From positions 124,001 to 188,000 of the forward strand of contig NZ_CAMFIA010000002.1 of the NCBI RefSeq assembly GCF_945952405.1: DNA of 64,000 nucleotides, in the 5' to 3' direction. A model generated the notes under the pieces. The model had not been told where the DNA came from. It searched no databases and worked only from the letters and a program-made list of their open reading frames with translations. A program made the position numbers and the translations under genes. Within the stretch, counting starts at the first letter, position 1. Each line of letters opens with the position of its first letter. This DNA comes from an uncultured Stenotrophomonas sp. (lineage in GTDB: Bacteria > Pseudomonadota > Gammaproteobacteria > Xanthomonadales > Xanthomonadaceae). Of this stretch, positions 41,872 through 53,210 are shown one piece after another.

Positions 41872-42759
41872 ATGCGTTCCCTGCTTGCCTGTACCGCGTT
41901 GTTGCTGTTGCCGTTGTCGGCGCTGGCCGCCGATACCTCGGATTGCAAGTTCTCCGCGCAGCGCGCGTTGAAGCTGGACCTGGCCGGTGCCAAGGCCGTG
42001 GTGTTCGAAGTGAACCAGCACGACCTGAAGATCGTCGCCAGCAAGGGCGGCGGCCAGCTGGAGGGCCGCGCCTGCGCCTCCAGCAAGGAGTGGCTGGACC
42101 AGCTGGTGCTGGACCAGCAGCGCAGTGGTGACACGCTGATCGTCAGCCTGCGCCGCGAAGGCCGCAGCCCCAGCATCAGCTGGGGCAACAACTACGCCTC
42201 GCTGGACGTGCGTGGCAGCGTGCCGGACAACCTGCCGCTGCAGATCAAGGTCGGCTCCGGTGACGTCAGCGTGGAGAATGCGCAGTCGCTGAGCGTGGAT
42301 GTCGGTTCCGGTGATGCCGTGGTCCGCGGCACCCGCGGCGGCATCCAGGCGGCGGTGGGATCAGGCGACCTCAACATCGATGGCGGCCGCTCCTTCAACC
42401 TGCGCTCGCTCGGCTCCGGCGATGTCACCGTGCGCAATATCGGCGGTGACGCCAGCACCGGCACGGTCGGCTCCGGCGACCTGAAGATCGCCGATGTGCG
42501 TGGCAACGCGCGGCTGGACACGGTCGGCTCCGGCGACATCGAGTTCAAGCGCGTGCAGGGCAACGTCGAGGTCGGCGTGGTCGGCTCCGGCGGCGTCGAT
42601 CTGGCCGATATCGGTGGCAATGTGCATGTGCGCAGCCACGGCTCGGGTGACATCCAGGTTGACGGCGTGCGCGGCAGCCTGACCGTCGACCACAGCGGCA
42701 GCGGCGATGTCGACCACCGCAATGTCAGCGGCCGGGTCACCCTGCCGCGCAGCAAGTAA
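41872..42759 (+). CDS. Exported GSGD-repeat protein (DUF4097/GIN-type beta-helix)
   Basis: 295 residues with a cleavable signal peptide (MRSLLACTALLLLPLSALAA). From about residue 125 the chain is a series of about 17-20-residue turns, each with G-S-G-D or close variants (VGSGDVSVENAQ, VGSGDAVVRGT, VGSGDLNIDGG, LGSGDVTVRNIGG, VGSGDIEFKRV, HGSGDIQVDGV, SGSGDVDHRNV). This predicts a right-handed beta-helix of the DUF4097/DUF2807 class. It lies 24 bp after the permease in the same operon. Probably periplasmic or surface-associated; function unknown. Confidence 0.85.
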   Translation: MRSLLACTALLLLPLSALAADTSDCKFSAQRALKLDLAGAKAVVFEVNQHDLKIVASKGGGQLEGRACASSKEWLDQLVLDQQRSGDTLIVSLRREGRSPSISWGNNYASLDVRGSVPDNLPLQIKVGSGDVSVENAQSLSVDVGSGDAVVRGTRGGIQAAVGSGDLNIDGGRSFNLRSLGSGDVTVRNIGGDASTGTVGSGDLKIADVRGNARLDTVGSGDIEFKRVQGNVEVGVVGSGGVDLADIGGNVHVRSHGSGDIQVDGVRGSLTVDHSGSGDVDHRNVSGRVTLPRSK

Positions 42760-42789
42760 GCCACGTCCAGACACTCCAGGGGAACACCA

Positions 42790-43401
42790 ATGAATCTGTT
42801 GCGCATGCTGCCCGCCACGCTGCTGTGCCTGCCGCTGATCGCCTGCGGCGGCACCTCCTCCCCGTCCGACCCGACCCTCGGCAAGAGTGTCGCCGAGGCC
42901 ACCAGCGGCGTTGGCCAGACCGTCAAGGAGGCGATGGACGATGCCCGCAAGGAGATCACCCAGGGCAACATCAAGATCTCCGGCGACAAGCAGCCGCGCG
43001 CGGAGATCACGCCGGATGGCCGCCTGCTGATCGCCGGCAAGGAGATCACCGTCAATGACGCCCAGCACCGTGCACTGCTGGCGTACCGCGGCCACGTGGT
43101 TGCGATCGCGATGGACGGCATGGACGTCGGCGTGGCCGGCGCCAAGCTGGGGGCCAGCGCGGCCGGCGAGGCGCTGAAGGGCATCTTCAGCGGCGACAGC
43201 GAAGGCGTCGAGAAACGCATCAACGCCGAAGCCGAGAAGATCGAAGCCCAGGCCAAGCGCATCTGCGCACGCCTGCCGGCGATGCTGGCCAGCCAGCAGG
43301 CGCTGGCGCGCGAACTGCCGGCCTTCAAGCCGTATGCAACGATGGACCAGAGCGACGTGGACGATTGCGGCAAGAACAACTCGGTCACGTTCTCCAGGTG
43401 A
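42790..43401 (+). CDS. Lipoprotein, YggN/DUF2884-like
   Basis: 203 residues with a lipoprotein signal (lipobox LIAC, C19). The mature part includes ITPDGRLLIAGKEITVNDAQHRALLAYRGHVVAIAMDGMDVG, resembling DUF2884 proteins such as E. coli YggN, followed by a charged helix (KRINAEAEKIEAQAKRICARL). It lies 30 bp after the GSGD-repeat gene and is probably in the ytr operon. A 15-bp hairpin follows its stop codon. Confidence 0.8.
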   Translation: MNLLRMLPATLLCLPLIACGGTSSPSDPTLGKSVAEATSGVGQTVKEAMDDARKEITQGNIKISGDKQPRAEITPDGRLLIAGKEITVNDAQHRALLAYRGHVVAIAMDGMDVGVAGAKLGASAAGEALKGIFSGDSEGVEKRINAEAEKIEAQAKRICARLPAMLASQQALARELPAFKPYATMDQSDVDDCGKNNSVTFSR

Positions 43402-43415
43402 GACATTTCAGCGCA

Positions 43416-43449
43416 CCCGGCCGGCCGTGGCATCCCACGACCGGCCGGG
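43416..43449. terminator. 15-bp hairpin between the two lipoprotein genes
   Basis: Arms CCCGGCCGGCCGTGG and CCACGACCGGCCGGG, one mismatch, 4-nt loop. There is no T-tract, so it may slow rather than end transcription before the next gene. Confidence 0.4.
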
Positions 43450-43501
43450 CCGCGCTGGCGGGCTTACAATGGCCGCCCCGGACGCCCCCGAACCGAATGC
43501 C

Positions 43502-43927
43502 ATGAAGAAGTTGTTCCTGCTGCTGGCCGCCCTGCTCTGCCTGGGCCTGGTCGGCTGTGACAAGGATTACCGCAACCACCGCGCCGAGCGCGGCAAGCCC
43601 AAGATTTCCGTCAGCCAGGGCATGGTCACCGTGCGCCGCCCGCCGGCGCCGAACATCATCATCCTCGGCGACGGCACGATGAAGGTGGATGAGATCCAGA
43701 TTCCGCTGGATGACAGCCAGAGGCAGATGCTGCAGACGATGTTCGGCAAGCTGCAGGTGCTGCGCCAGAACACGCTGGTGGCCGCGCCGGCCGATCCCAA
43801 CATGCAGCCGGTGAAGATCCAGCCGCCCGAGGGCATGGAGGTGATCCCGGCGGACCTGACCCAGCGCATCCCGGAGTTCAAGGATTACACCGACACCTTC
43901 GGCAACATCGTCGCCGATCGTCGCTGA
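43502..43927 (+). CDS. Small lipoprotein, unknown function
   Basis: 141 residues with a lipobox LVGC (C19) after MKKLFLLLAALLCLG. The mature region contains KISVSQGMVTVRRPPAPNIIILGDGTMKVDEIQIPL, echoing the I-T-P-D-G-x-L motif of the preceding YggN-like protein, so the two may be distant relatives. A TACAAT box at 43465-43470 could give it its own promoter. It is closed by a strong terminator. Confidence 0.75.
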   Translation: MKKLFLLLAALLCLGLVGCDKDYRNHRAERGKPKISVSQGMVTVRRPPAPNIIILGDGTMKVDEIQIPLDDSQRQMLQTMFGKLQVLRQNTLVAAPADPNMQPVKIQPPEGMEVIPADLTQRIPEFKDYTDTFGNIVADRR

Positions 43928-43964
43928 AACAAAACGCCGCCCCAGGGGCGGCGTTCTGTTTTGC
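43928..43964. terminator. Bidirectional terminator between the lipoprotein gene and fumC
   Basis: Stem CGCCGCCCC / GGGGCGGCG with a tight loop, preceded by AAACAAAA and followed by TTCTGTTTT, so it can act on both convergent units. Confidence 0.85.
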
Positions 43965-44027
43965 AGAGCCGGGCCCTCGCCCGGCTACGGCCCTGGACGC
44001 TGAGCCGAACATGAGCTCGGCTCTACA
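43965..44027. repeat. Pair of SMAG-like palindromes
   Basis: GAGCCGGGC-CCTC-GCCCGGCTAC at 43966-43988 and GAGCCGA...TCGGCTCTAC at 44002-44026, both ending in TAC on the plus strand. They lie between the terminator and the fumC stop codon. Confidence 0.65.
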
Positions 44028-44043
44028 GATTGCAGAATCCAGA

Positions 44044-45483
<1,440 letters not shown>

Positions 45484-45648
45484 TGCATCAACTCCGCACT
45501 ACTTCAGTTGGGGAAAGGGAAGCGGCGGCTGGCAGGATGTCGCTTCCGGGGCTGGCGGCTGTGCCCACGATACTCCCTTGCCCATCGCGCGGGATGACGA
45601 GCACGGGCCAGATCGTTCCGTCCGCACGGCCGTTCTGCATCCACAACG

Positions 45649-45671
45649 GTAGTGCCGCCCGCTGGGCGGCA
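45649..45671 (+). repeat. SMAG-like element GTAG-TGCCGCCC
   Basis: GTAG followed by TGCCGCCC-GCT-GGGCGGCA, a perfect 8-bp stem with the tetranucleotide in the standard position. Confidence 0.7.
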
Positions 45672-45696
45672 TCCGCGCCGGGTCCGCTTCACCAGG

Positions 45697-45721
45697 GTTA
45701 CCGGCCAGCGGCCGGCACGAC
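45697..45721 (-). repeat. SMAG-like palindrome CCGGCC-AGC-GGCCGG
   Basis: Same core as at 18221-18247, here in the opposite orientation, about 55 bp upstream of the purB start. Confidence 0.6.
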
Positions 45722-45739
45722 CTCACCGGCACGTCGTAG

Positions 45740-47143
<1,404 letters not shown>

Positions 47144-47201
47144 GGGGTTTGCTTGCGGCGGCGGCCGCGGGCGCTGCCTGCGGCAGGCCGTTACTGCCAG
47201 G

Positions 47202-47375
47202 GCAACAGCAACAGCAACTGCAACGTCAAAGGCGGCTCTGGAGTGCTGTGAGCTGGGTGGGTCGGGATGGGCCAGCGGGACACGCCGTGAACCCATCCCT
47301 GGGGGCTCGATGGCGCCATCCATGGCGCCAACGGTCCCGCTGGCCCATCCCGCCCCACCTCGGACAGTCTCCCGG
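47202..47375 (+). repeat. Structured repeat, copy A
   Basis: Begins with four GCAACN hexamers (47202-47225). A 24-bp outer stem (47257-47280 with 47335-47358, one mismatch) encloses a 26-nt loop segment (47282-47307) identical to copy B and a 9-bp inner hairpin TGGCGCCAT-CC-ATGGCGCCA (47311-47330). After the outer stem, GACAGTCTCCCGG (47363-47375) is nearly shared with copy B. Copy B lies about 200 bp away in reverse orientation. Confidence 0.75.
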
Positions 47376-47415
47376 TGACGGATCGAAGAGCGTTGGGTTG
47401 TCGGGACGGAATTTG

Positions 47416-47454
47416 AAAGAGGGACGCGGCGTTGCCGCGTCCCTCTTTTGTTTT
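47416..47454 (+). terminator. Strong terminator of purB, between the two structured repeats
   Basis: Perfect 15-bp stem AAAGAGGGACGCGGC / GCCGCGTCCCTCTTT, loop GTT, followed by TTGTTTT. The A-run on the other side makes it usable from the minus strand too. Confidence 0.88.
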
Positions 47455-47537
47455 GGGCTGTTTGTAGAGCCTGAGCAAGCGCAGCGCGCGATCCGCTTCT
47501 GCCTTGCTTTTCCTCTTCCATTCCGTGGCGGGCCGCG

Positions 47538-47683
47538 CAGGAAACTGTCAGGGGCCGGGCGGGTGGGCTGCGCGGGGGTGTCCGCGGCATGGATGCCGCG
47601 GCCAAGCCCCCAGGGATGGGTTCACGGCGTCCCCCGCGCAGCCCACCCGCCCGGCCAAGCACTGCTTTTGCTTTTGCTTTTGC
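47538..47683 (-). repeat. Structured repeat, copy B (inverted)
   Basis: Read on the minus strand: GCAAAA-type hexamers (47663-47683), a perfect 26-bp outer stem (47631-47656 with 47553-47578), the same 26-nt loop as copy A (47605-47630), a 9-bp inner hairpin CCGCGGCAT-CC-ATGCCGCGG (47582-47601), then GACAGTTTCCTG (47538-47549). Stem sequences differ from copy A but pairing is complete. Confidence 0.75.
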
Positions 47684-47836
47684 CTTCGCCCCCCACCCGC
47701 CACGAGGGGCTTCGCCGTTGGCCGGATCCCCCGCGACAATCCCGCGCACGTGCGCAATCCCCACGAACGGCGGACAATGGAGCCCTTGGCGGCCCGCCGT
47801 GCCGCCCCTCCCGCTTTCCGCTGCAAGGATTCCCCC

Positions 47837-49246
47837 ATGGCTGCCCGCAAGTCCTCCGCCCCCCTGATCGAAGTCACCGCCCGCCCCGGCCAGCCGCTGG
47901 GCATGGCGGCGGCCACCTTCCTGCGCGACTTCTGGCAGAAGCGCCCGCTGCTGATCCGCAATGCCTTCCCTGACTTCCAGACCCCGGTGCAGCCGGAAGA
48001 CCTGGCCGGCCTGGCCTGCGAGGAAGGCGTGCTGGCGCGCCTGATCGAGCACGACAAGACCCGCGACGGCTGGCGCGTGCGCACCGGCCCGTTCCAGGAA
48101 GAGACCTTCCCGGCCCTGCCCGACCACGACTGGACCCTGCTGGTGCAGGACGTGGACAAGTGGGACCCGGACGTGCGCGCCCTGATCGAGCACTTCAGCT
48201 TCCTGCCGCGCTGGCGCATGGACGACGTGATGATCAGCTTTGCCGCCACCGGCGGCTCGGTCGGCGCCCATGTCGACCAGTACGACGTATTCCTGCTGCA
48301 GGCCCAGGGCCATCGCCGCTGGCAGATCGACGCCAGTGAATCGATCAAGGGCAAGCAGCCGCCGCTGGGCTTCCGCCCGGATGTGGAACTGAAGCTGCTG
48401 AAGGTGTTCAAGCCGACCCATGACTGGGTGCTGGCGCCGGGCGACATGCTGTACCTGCCGCCGAACGTGCCGCACCACGGTGTGGCCGAAGACCCGTGCC
48501 TGACCTTCTCGTTCGGCATGCGCGCACCGTCCTCGGCCGAGCTGATCAGCGACTACCTGGACACCCTGATCGCCGATGCCGACGAGAACATCCGTTACCA
48601 GGACGCCGACCTGAAGGTGCCGGCCGACCCGAACGAAATCGACACGGTCGCGATGGCGCGGGTGATCACCGCGCTCAACGCGATCCGCATGAACGACCCG
48701 GACAAGCTGGGCGACTGGTTCGGCCGCTTCATCACCACCTACCGCGCCGCCGGCGAAGTGATGGCCCACCAGGCCGCTCCGCCCGCCGAGGAAGTGGTCG
48801 AGGCGCTGGCCTCCGGCCTGCTGCTGCAGCGCCACCCGTGGGCACGCCTGGCCTGGCGCCGGGCCAAGCGCGGCGCCAGCCTGTATGTGAGCGGGCAGGA
48901 CTTCGCGCTGCCGGTGAAGGACGCACAGCGCCTGGCCGCTGCCGAGCAGCTCGATGCCGCGGCCTATCGCAGCCTGTCCGACAAGGGCCGCGGCGTGGTC
49001 CAGCAGTTGCTGGTCGGCGGCGTGTTGCAGCTGATCGACCCCAACCAACGGTATGACGACGAAGACCAGGACGACGGCGAGGACAGCGTGGTGCTGGGCG
49101 AAGTGGTCGAAGGCCGCGACCGCGTGGACGCGATCGACGACGATGCGGTGTCCGACGATGTCCACACCGTGACCGTGCACGACGACGGCATCGAGGTCAT
49201 CGTCAACTTCGAGGACGACGAAGAAGACGACAGCGACCGCACCTGA
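47837..49246 (+). CDS. roxA: JmjC/cupin ribosomal oxygenase (RoxA/YcfD family)
   Basis: Fe(II)/2-oxoglutarate oxygenase; E. coli YcfD hydroxylates an arginine of ribosomal protein L16. The 469-residue protein has the family N-terminus (FLRDFWQKRPLLIRNAFP) and iron ligands H145 and D147 in GAHVDQYD and H213 or H214 in VPHHGVAEDP. The typical winged C-terminal domain follows. Beyond it lies an extra acidic region of about 65 residues (YDDEDQDDGEDS... FEDDEEDDSDRT) not present in the about 373-residue E. coli protein. Start at 47837 has AAGGAT upstream; an ATG 60 bp earlier is possible. Confidence 0.88.
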   Translation: MAARKSSAPLIEVTARPGQPLGMAAATFLRDFWQKRPLLIRNAFPDFQTPVQPEDLAGLACEEGVLARLIEHDKTRDGWRVRTGPFQEETFPALPDHDWTLLVQDVDKWDPDVRALIEHFSFLPRWRMDDVMISFAATGGSVGAHVDQYDVFLLQAQGHRRWQIDASESIKGKQPPLGFRPDVELKLLKVFKPTHDWVLAPGDMLYLPPNVPHHGVAEDPCLTFSFGMRAPSSAELISDYLDTLIADADENIRYQDADLKVPADPNEIDTVAMARVITALNAIRMNDPDKLGDWFGRFITTYRAAGEVMAHQAAPPAEEVVEALASGLLLQRHPWARLAWRRAKRGASLYVSGQDFALPVKDAQRLAAAEQLDAAAYRSLSDKGRGVVQQLLVGGVLQLIDPNQRYDDEDQDDGEDSVVLGEVVEGRDRVDAIDDDAVSDDVHTVTVHDDGIEVIVNFEDDEEDDSDRT

Positions 49247-49255
49247 GCCAGCGCC

Positions 49256-50152
49256 ATGATCCGGGTCCAGCAGGTCAGCCACGCCGATGCCCATGCCGCC
49301 ATCCACGACGTGCGCCAGCGCGTGTTCGTGCAGGAACAGGGCATTGCCGCCGAGCTGGAGCGCGATGCGCTGGACCCGGTCAGTGCCCACGTGCTGGCAC
49401 GGGATGACGACGGCCAGCCGGTCGGTACCGGCCGACTGGCCCCGGATGGACGCGTCGGCCGCATGGCGGTGCTGGCCAGCTACCGCGGCCACGGGGTCGG
49501 CGAGACCCTGCTGCAGGCACTGGTCGAGGCCGCACAGCGGCTCGGCCTGGCCGAGCTGCACCTGCACGCGCAGCTGCCGGCCCGCGATTTCTATGCCCGC
49601 CAGGGCTTCCTGCCCGAAGGCGAAGTGTTCGAGGAGGCCGGCATCGGCCACCAGCAGATGCGCCGCCGGCTGGGCGCGGCCAGCGCCATCGACCGCCGCG
49701 CCGAGGCGATCGCGGTCACCACCGCCATCGTCCACCGCGCCCGCCGCCAGCTGTGGCTGCACAGCCGCCAGCTCGACCCGGGCCTGCTCGACGCCGCACC
49801 GGTGCAGGCCGCCCTGCGCCGCTTCGTCACCGCCCGCCACGACAAGCAGCTGCGGGTGATCGTGCACGATGCCGCGGCGATCGCCAGCGCCGGCGCCCCG
49901 CTGCTGGCGCTGGCCCAGCGCCTGCCCAGCGTGATCCAGTTCCGCGAGGTCAGCGATCCGGTCGATCGCGCACTGGCTTCGGCCTGCCTGCTCAACGACG
50001 CAGGCGACTTCTACTTTCGTCTGATCGGGCACCGCCTCGACGGCGAGGCCGGCATCGCGCTACCGGCACGTTCGCAGCCGTTCGAGCAGCAATTGCAGCG
50101 TGTCTGGGACCGTTCGCGCGAATGCAGCGAACTGCGCGCGCTCGGCATCTGA
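49256..50152 (+). CDS. GNAT acetyltransferase with an extra C-terminal domain
   Basis: 298 residues. The first about 140 form a GNAT fold (RQRVFVQEQGI; GRMAVLASYRGHGVGETLLQALVEAA, the acetyl-CoA binding turn; FYARQGFLPEGEVFEEAGIGHQQM), resembling ElaA/YjcF-type proteins. The last about 150 residues (from IAVTTAIVHRARRQLWLHSRQLDPGLLDA) form a separate domain with a phospholipase D-like look, but I see no HKD motif. The gene begins 9 bp after the oxygenase gene. Acceptor substrate unknown. Confidence 0.85.
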   Translation: MIRVQQVSHADAHAAIHDVRQRVFVQEQGIAAELERDALDPVSAHVLARDDDGQPVGTGRLAPDGRVGRMAVLASYRGHGVGETLLQALVEAAQRLGLAELHLHAQLPARDFYARQGFLPEGEVFEEAGIGHQQMRRRLGAASAIDRRAEAIAVTTAIVHRARRQLWLHSRQLDPGLLDAAPVQAALRRFVTARHDKQLRVIVHDAAAIASAGAPLLALAQRLPSVIQFREVSDPVDRALASACLLNDAGDFYFRLIGHRLDGEAGIALPARSQPFEQQLQRVWDRSRECSELRALGI

Positions 50153-50239
50153 GCCGACGCCGCGAACCCAACCTGTCTGGAAGCGGCACCGGGGGACCGC
50201 GGATGCCCGTGGTGCTGCCCCTTCGTGTCCGGATGGGGG

Positions 50240-50245
50240 TACAAT
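50240..50245 (+). promoter_or_regulatory. Candidate -10 box of the sucA-sucB-lpd operon
   Basis: TACAAT about 94 bp upstream of the sucA start codon; 5 of 6 consensus bases. The -35 is unclear. Confidence 0.4.
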
Positions 50246-50338
50246 TTGGCTGTTTGAACGCGCCCGCGCAGGGCTATTCATGTTCCTGCCGGGTCCTTCT
50301 GAAGCCATACCCCACAAAGCGAATCAACACCCTCCATC

Positions 50339-53170
50339 GTGGACAATCAACTGAAGCAGTTTGCGCAATCTTCGCAACTCGCCGGCGGCAACGCCTCCTA
50401 TGTCGAGGACCTGTACGAGCAGTACCTGGTCTCCCCGGACAGTGTCGATCCCAAATGGAAGACCTACTTCGACGGCTTCAAGGGCCGCGAAGCAGGCGAC
50501 ATTCCGCACTCGGCCGTCATTTCCCACATCGCGGACGCGGCCAAGGATGCGCTGAAGGCCGGCACCGGTGCCGGTGCGGGCGACGAGCGTGAACGCAATG
50601 TCGGTCGTCTGATCACCGCCTACCGCTCGCGCGGCCACCTGGATGCCCGCCTGGATCCGCTCGGCCTGGCCGCCCCGGTCAACACCCCGGACCTGGGCCT
50701 GCCGTTCCACAGCCTGTCCGATGGCGACCTCAACAGCGAGTTCAGCACCGGCGGCGTCGGTGGCCAGCCGCGCATGAAGCTGCGCGACCTGCTGGCACGC
50801 CTGAAGGCGACCTACACCGGCTCGATCGGTGCAGAGTTCATGCACATCTCCGAGGTCGAGCAGCGCCAGTGGATCTACAGGAAGCTGGAAGCGGCCGGTG
50901 GCAACTACCAGCTGGACGCTGACACCCAGCGCCGCACCCTGGAGCGCCTGACCGCGGCCGAAGGCCTGGAGCGCTACCTGCACACCAAGTATGTCGGCCA
51001 GAAGCGCTTCTCGCTGGAAGGCGGCGATTCGCTGATCCCGATGATGGACACCATCATCCGCAATGCCGGCAAGGATGGCGTCAAGGACGTGGTGATCGGA
51101 ATGGCCCACCGCGGCCGCCTGAACGTGCTGGTCAACACCCTGGGCAAGAACCCGCGCAAGCTGTTCGACGAGTTCGAAGGCAAGTTCGAGCACGACGAGC
51201 ATGCCTCGGCCGGTGACGTGAAGTACCACATGGGCTTCTCCGCCGACGTCGCCACCGATGGCGGCCCGGTGCACCTGGCGCTGGCGTTCAACCCGTCGCA
51301 CCTGGAAATCGCCGACCCGGTCGTGGCCGGCTCCGTGCGTTCGCGCCAGGAACGCCGCAAGGACACCGCGCGCAAGCAGGTGATGCCGATCCTGATCCAC
51401 GGCGACGCGGCCTTCTCCGGCCAGGGCGTGGTCATGGAACTGTTCCAGATGTCGCAGGCCCGCGGCTTCGCCGTCGGCGGCACCGTGCACATCGTGGTCA
51501 ACAACCAGGTCGGCTTCACCACCTCCAACCCGCTGGATACGCGCTCCACGCGCTATGCCACCGACGTGGCGAAGATGATCGCCGCCCCGGTGCTGCACGT
51601 GAACGGCGATGATCCGGAAGCGGTGGTGTTCGCCGCGCAGCTGGCCTTCGAGTTCCGCCAGAAGTTCGCCAAGGACGTGGTCATCGACCTGATGTGCTAC
51701 CGCCGTTGGGGCCACAACGAGGCCGACGAACCGGCGATCACCCAGCCGCTGATGTACCAGGTGATCCGCAAGCACGCCACCACCCGCGAGATGTATGCCG
51801 AGCAGCTGGAAAAGGCGGGCGTGATCGCCGCCGGCGCCGGCAAGGCGATGGTCGATGCCTACCGCGAGAAGCTGGACGCCGGTGAAGTCACCACCGAGCT
51901 GGCCAAGGTCGAGAAGACCCCGCCGAGCAGCCCGCTGTTCGTGGATTGGCCGAAGCTGCTGGAAGGCAAGCTGTCCGATCCGGTCTCGACCAAGGTCGAG
52001 AAGAACAAGCTGGTCGAGCTGGCCAAGCTGATCAACACCATTCCGGACGAAGTGCAGCTGCACTCGCGCGTGGCCAAGGTCTACGACGACCGCCGCAAGA
52101 TGGCCGCCGGCGAGATCCCGGGCGACTGGGGCTTTGCCGAGAACCTGGCCTACGCCACCCTGCTGGACGAAGGCCATGCCCTGCGCCTGGTCGGCCAGGA
52201 CGTCGGCCGCGGTACGTTCACGCACCGCCACGCGATCCTGCACGACCAGAAGACCGACAACTACTACATGCCGCTGCGGCAGCTGGTGGATTCGCCGGAG
52301 AAGGCCACCGTCATCGATTCGCTGCTGAGCGAAGAAGCGGTGATGGCCTACGAGTACGGCTTCTCCACCACCGATCCGAACACGCTGTGCATCTGGGAAG
52401 GCCAGTTCGGCGACTTCGCCAACGGTGCGCAGGTGGTCATCGACCAGTTCATCGCCGCCGGTGAAGCCAAGTGGGGCCGCATTTCCGGCCTGACCCTGCT
52501 GCTGCCGCACGGCTACGAAGGGCAAGGCCCGGAACACAGCTCGGCACGCCTGGAGCGCTTCCTGCAGCTGTGTGCGCTGGAGAACATGCTGGTGGTGGTG
52601 CCGTCGACCCCGGCACAGGCCTTCCACATGCTGCGCCGCCAGCTGCACCTGACCACCCGCAAGCCGCTGGTGGTGATGTCGCCGAAGTCGCTGCTGCGCC
52701 ACAAGCTGGCCGTGTCGACCCTGGACGAACTGGCCAACGGCGAGTTCCAGCACCTGATCGGCGACGCCAACGCGGATGCCAAGAAGGTCAAGCGCGTGGT
52801 GCTGTGCTCGGGCAAGGTCTACTACGACCTGCTGGAAGACCAGACCAAGCGTGGCCAGGACGACGTGGCGATCATCCGCGTGGAACAGCTGTATCCGTTC
52901 CCGCGTGCGCTGCTGGCCGCCGAACTGAAGAAGTACGGCAAGGCCACCGACGTGGTGTGGACGCAGGAAGAACCGCAGAACCAGGGTGCGTGGTACCAGA
53001 TCCGCCACCACCTGCAGTTCTGCCTGGCCGATGGCCAGAACCTGCACTACGCCGGTCGCGCACGTTCGGCTTCGCCGGCTGCCGGTCACATGGCTGACCA
53101 CGTCCGCGAACAGCAGCAGCTGGTCGCCGATGCACTGGTCAACCCGTTCAACGACACGTTCGCTGAATAA
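50339..53170 (+). CDS. sucA: 2-oxoglutarate dehydrogenase E1 component
   Basis: Thiamine-diphosphate-dependent decarboxylase of the TCA-cycle 2-oxoglutarate dehydrogenase complex. The 943-residue protein has the E1 N-terminal motif (YVEDLYEQYLVSPDSVDPKW) that contacts E2, HRGRLNVLVNTLGK, FNPSHLEIADPVV, the ThDP region (GDAAFSGQGVVMELF ... NNQVGFTT) and C-terminal WTQEEPQNQGAWY. It starts with GTG at 50339 and has a weak ribosome-binding site. First gene of sucA-sucB-lpd. Confidence 0.97.
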   Translation: MDNQLKQFAQSSQLAGGNASYVEDLYEQYLVSPDSVDPKWKTYFDGFKGREAGDIPHSAVISHIADAAKDALKAGTGAGAGDERERNVGRLITAYRSRGHLDARLDPLGLAAPVNTPDLGLPFHSLSDGDLNSEFSTGGVGGQPRMKLRDLLARLKATYTGSIGAEFMHISEVEQRQWIYRKLEAAGGNYQLDADTQRRTLERLTAAEGLERYLHTKYVGQKRFSLEGGDSLIPMMDTIIRNAGKDGVKDVVIGMAHRGRLNVLVNTLGKNPRKLFDEFEGKFEHDEHASAGDVKYHMGFSADVATDGGPVHLALAFNPSHLEIADPVVAGSVRSRQERRKDTARKQVMPILIHGDAAFSGQGVVMELFQMSQARGFAVGGTVHIVVNNQVGFTTSNPLDTRSTRYATDVAKMIAAPVLHVNGDDPEAVVFAAQLAFEFRQKFAKDVVIDLMCYRRWGHNEADEPAITQPLMYQVIRKHATTREMYAEQLEKAGVIAAGAGKAMVDAYREKLDAGEVTTELAKVEKTPPSSPLFVDWPKLLEGKLSDPVSTKVEKNKLVELAKLINTIPDEVQLHSRVAKVYDDRRKMAAGEIPGDWGFAENLAYATLLDEGHALRLVGQDVGRGTFTHRHAILHDQKTDNYYMPLRQLVDSPEKATVIDSLLSEEAVMAYEYGFSTTDPNTLCIWEGQFGDFANGAQVVIDQFIAAGEAKWGRISGLTLLLPHGYEGQGPEHSSARLERFLQLCALENMLVVVPSTPAQAFHMLRRQLHLTTRKPLVVMSPKSLLRHKLAVSTLDELANGEFQHLIGDANADAKKVKRVVLCSGKVYYDLLEDQTKRGQDDVAIIRVEQLYPFPRALLAAELKKYGKATDVVWTQEEPQNQGAWYQIRHHLQFCLADGQNLHYAGRARSASPAAGHMADHVREQQQLVADALVNPFNDTFAE

Positions 53171-53210
53171 TCCTCCCCCTATTTAGAAGACAAACCAGGA
53201 AGCTCCCGCA

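Noticed and set aside
41872..42759. Repeated GGCTCCGGCGA-type DNA resembling a tandem repeat or CRISPR array
   Set aside because: The repeats are in frame, encode GSGD turns and vary at synonymous positions; they are protein repeats.
47149..47830. Possible genes in the purB-roxA interval
   Set aside because: Open frames there are formed from the palindromic repeats and terminator, and lack start signals and protein-like composition.
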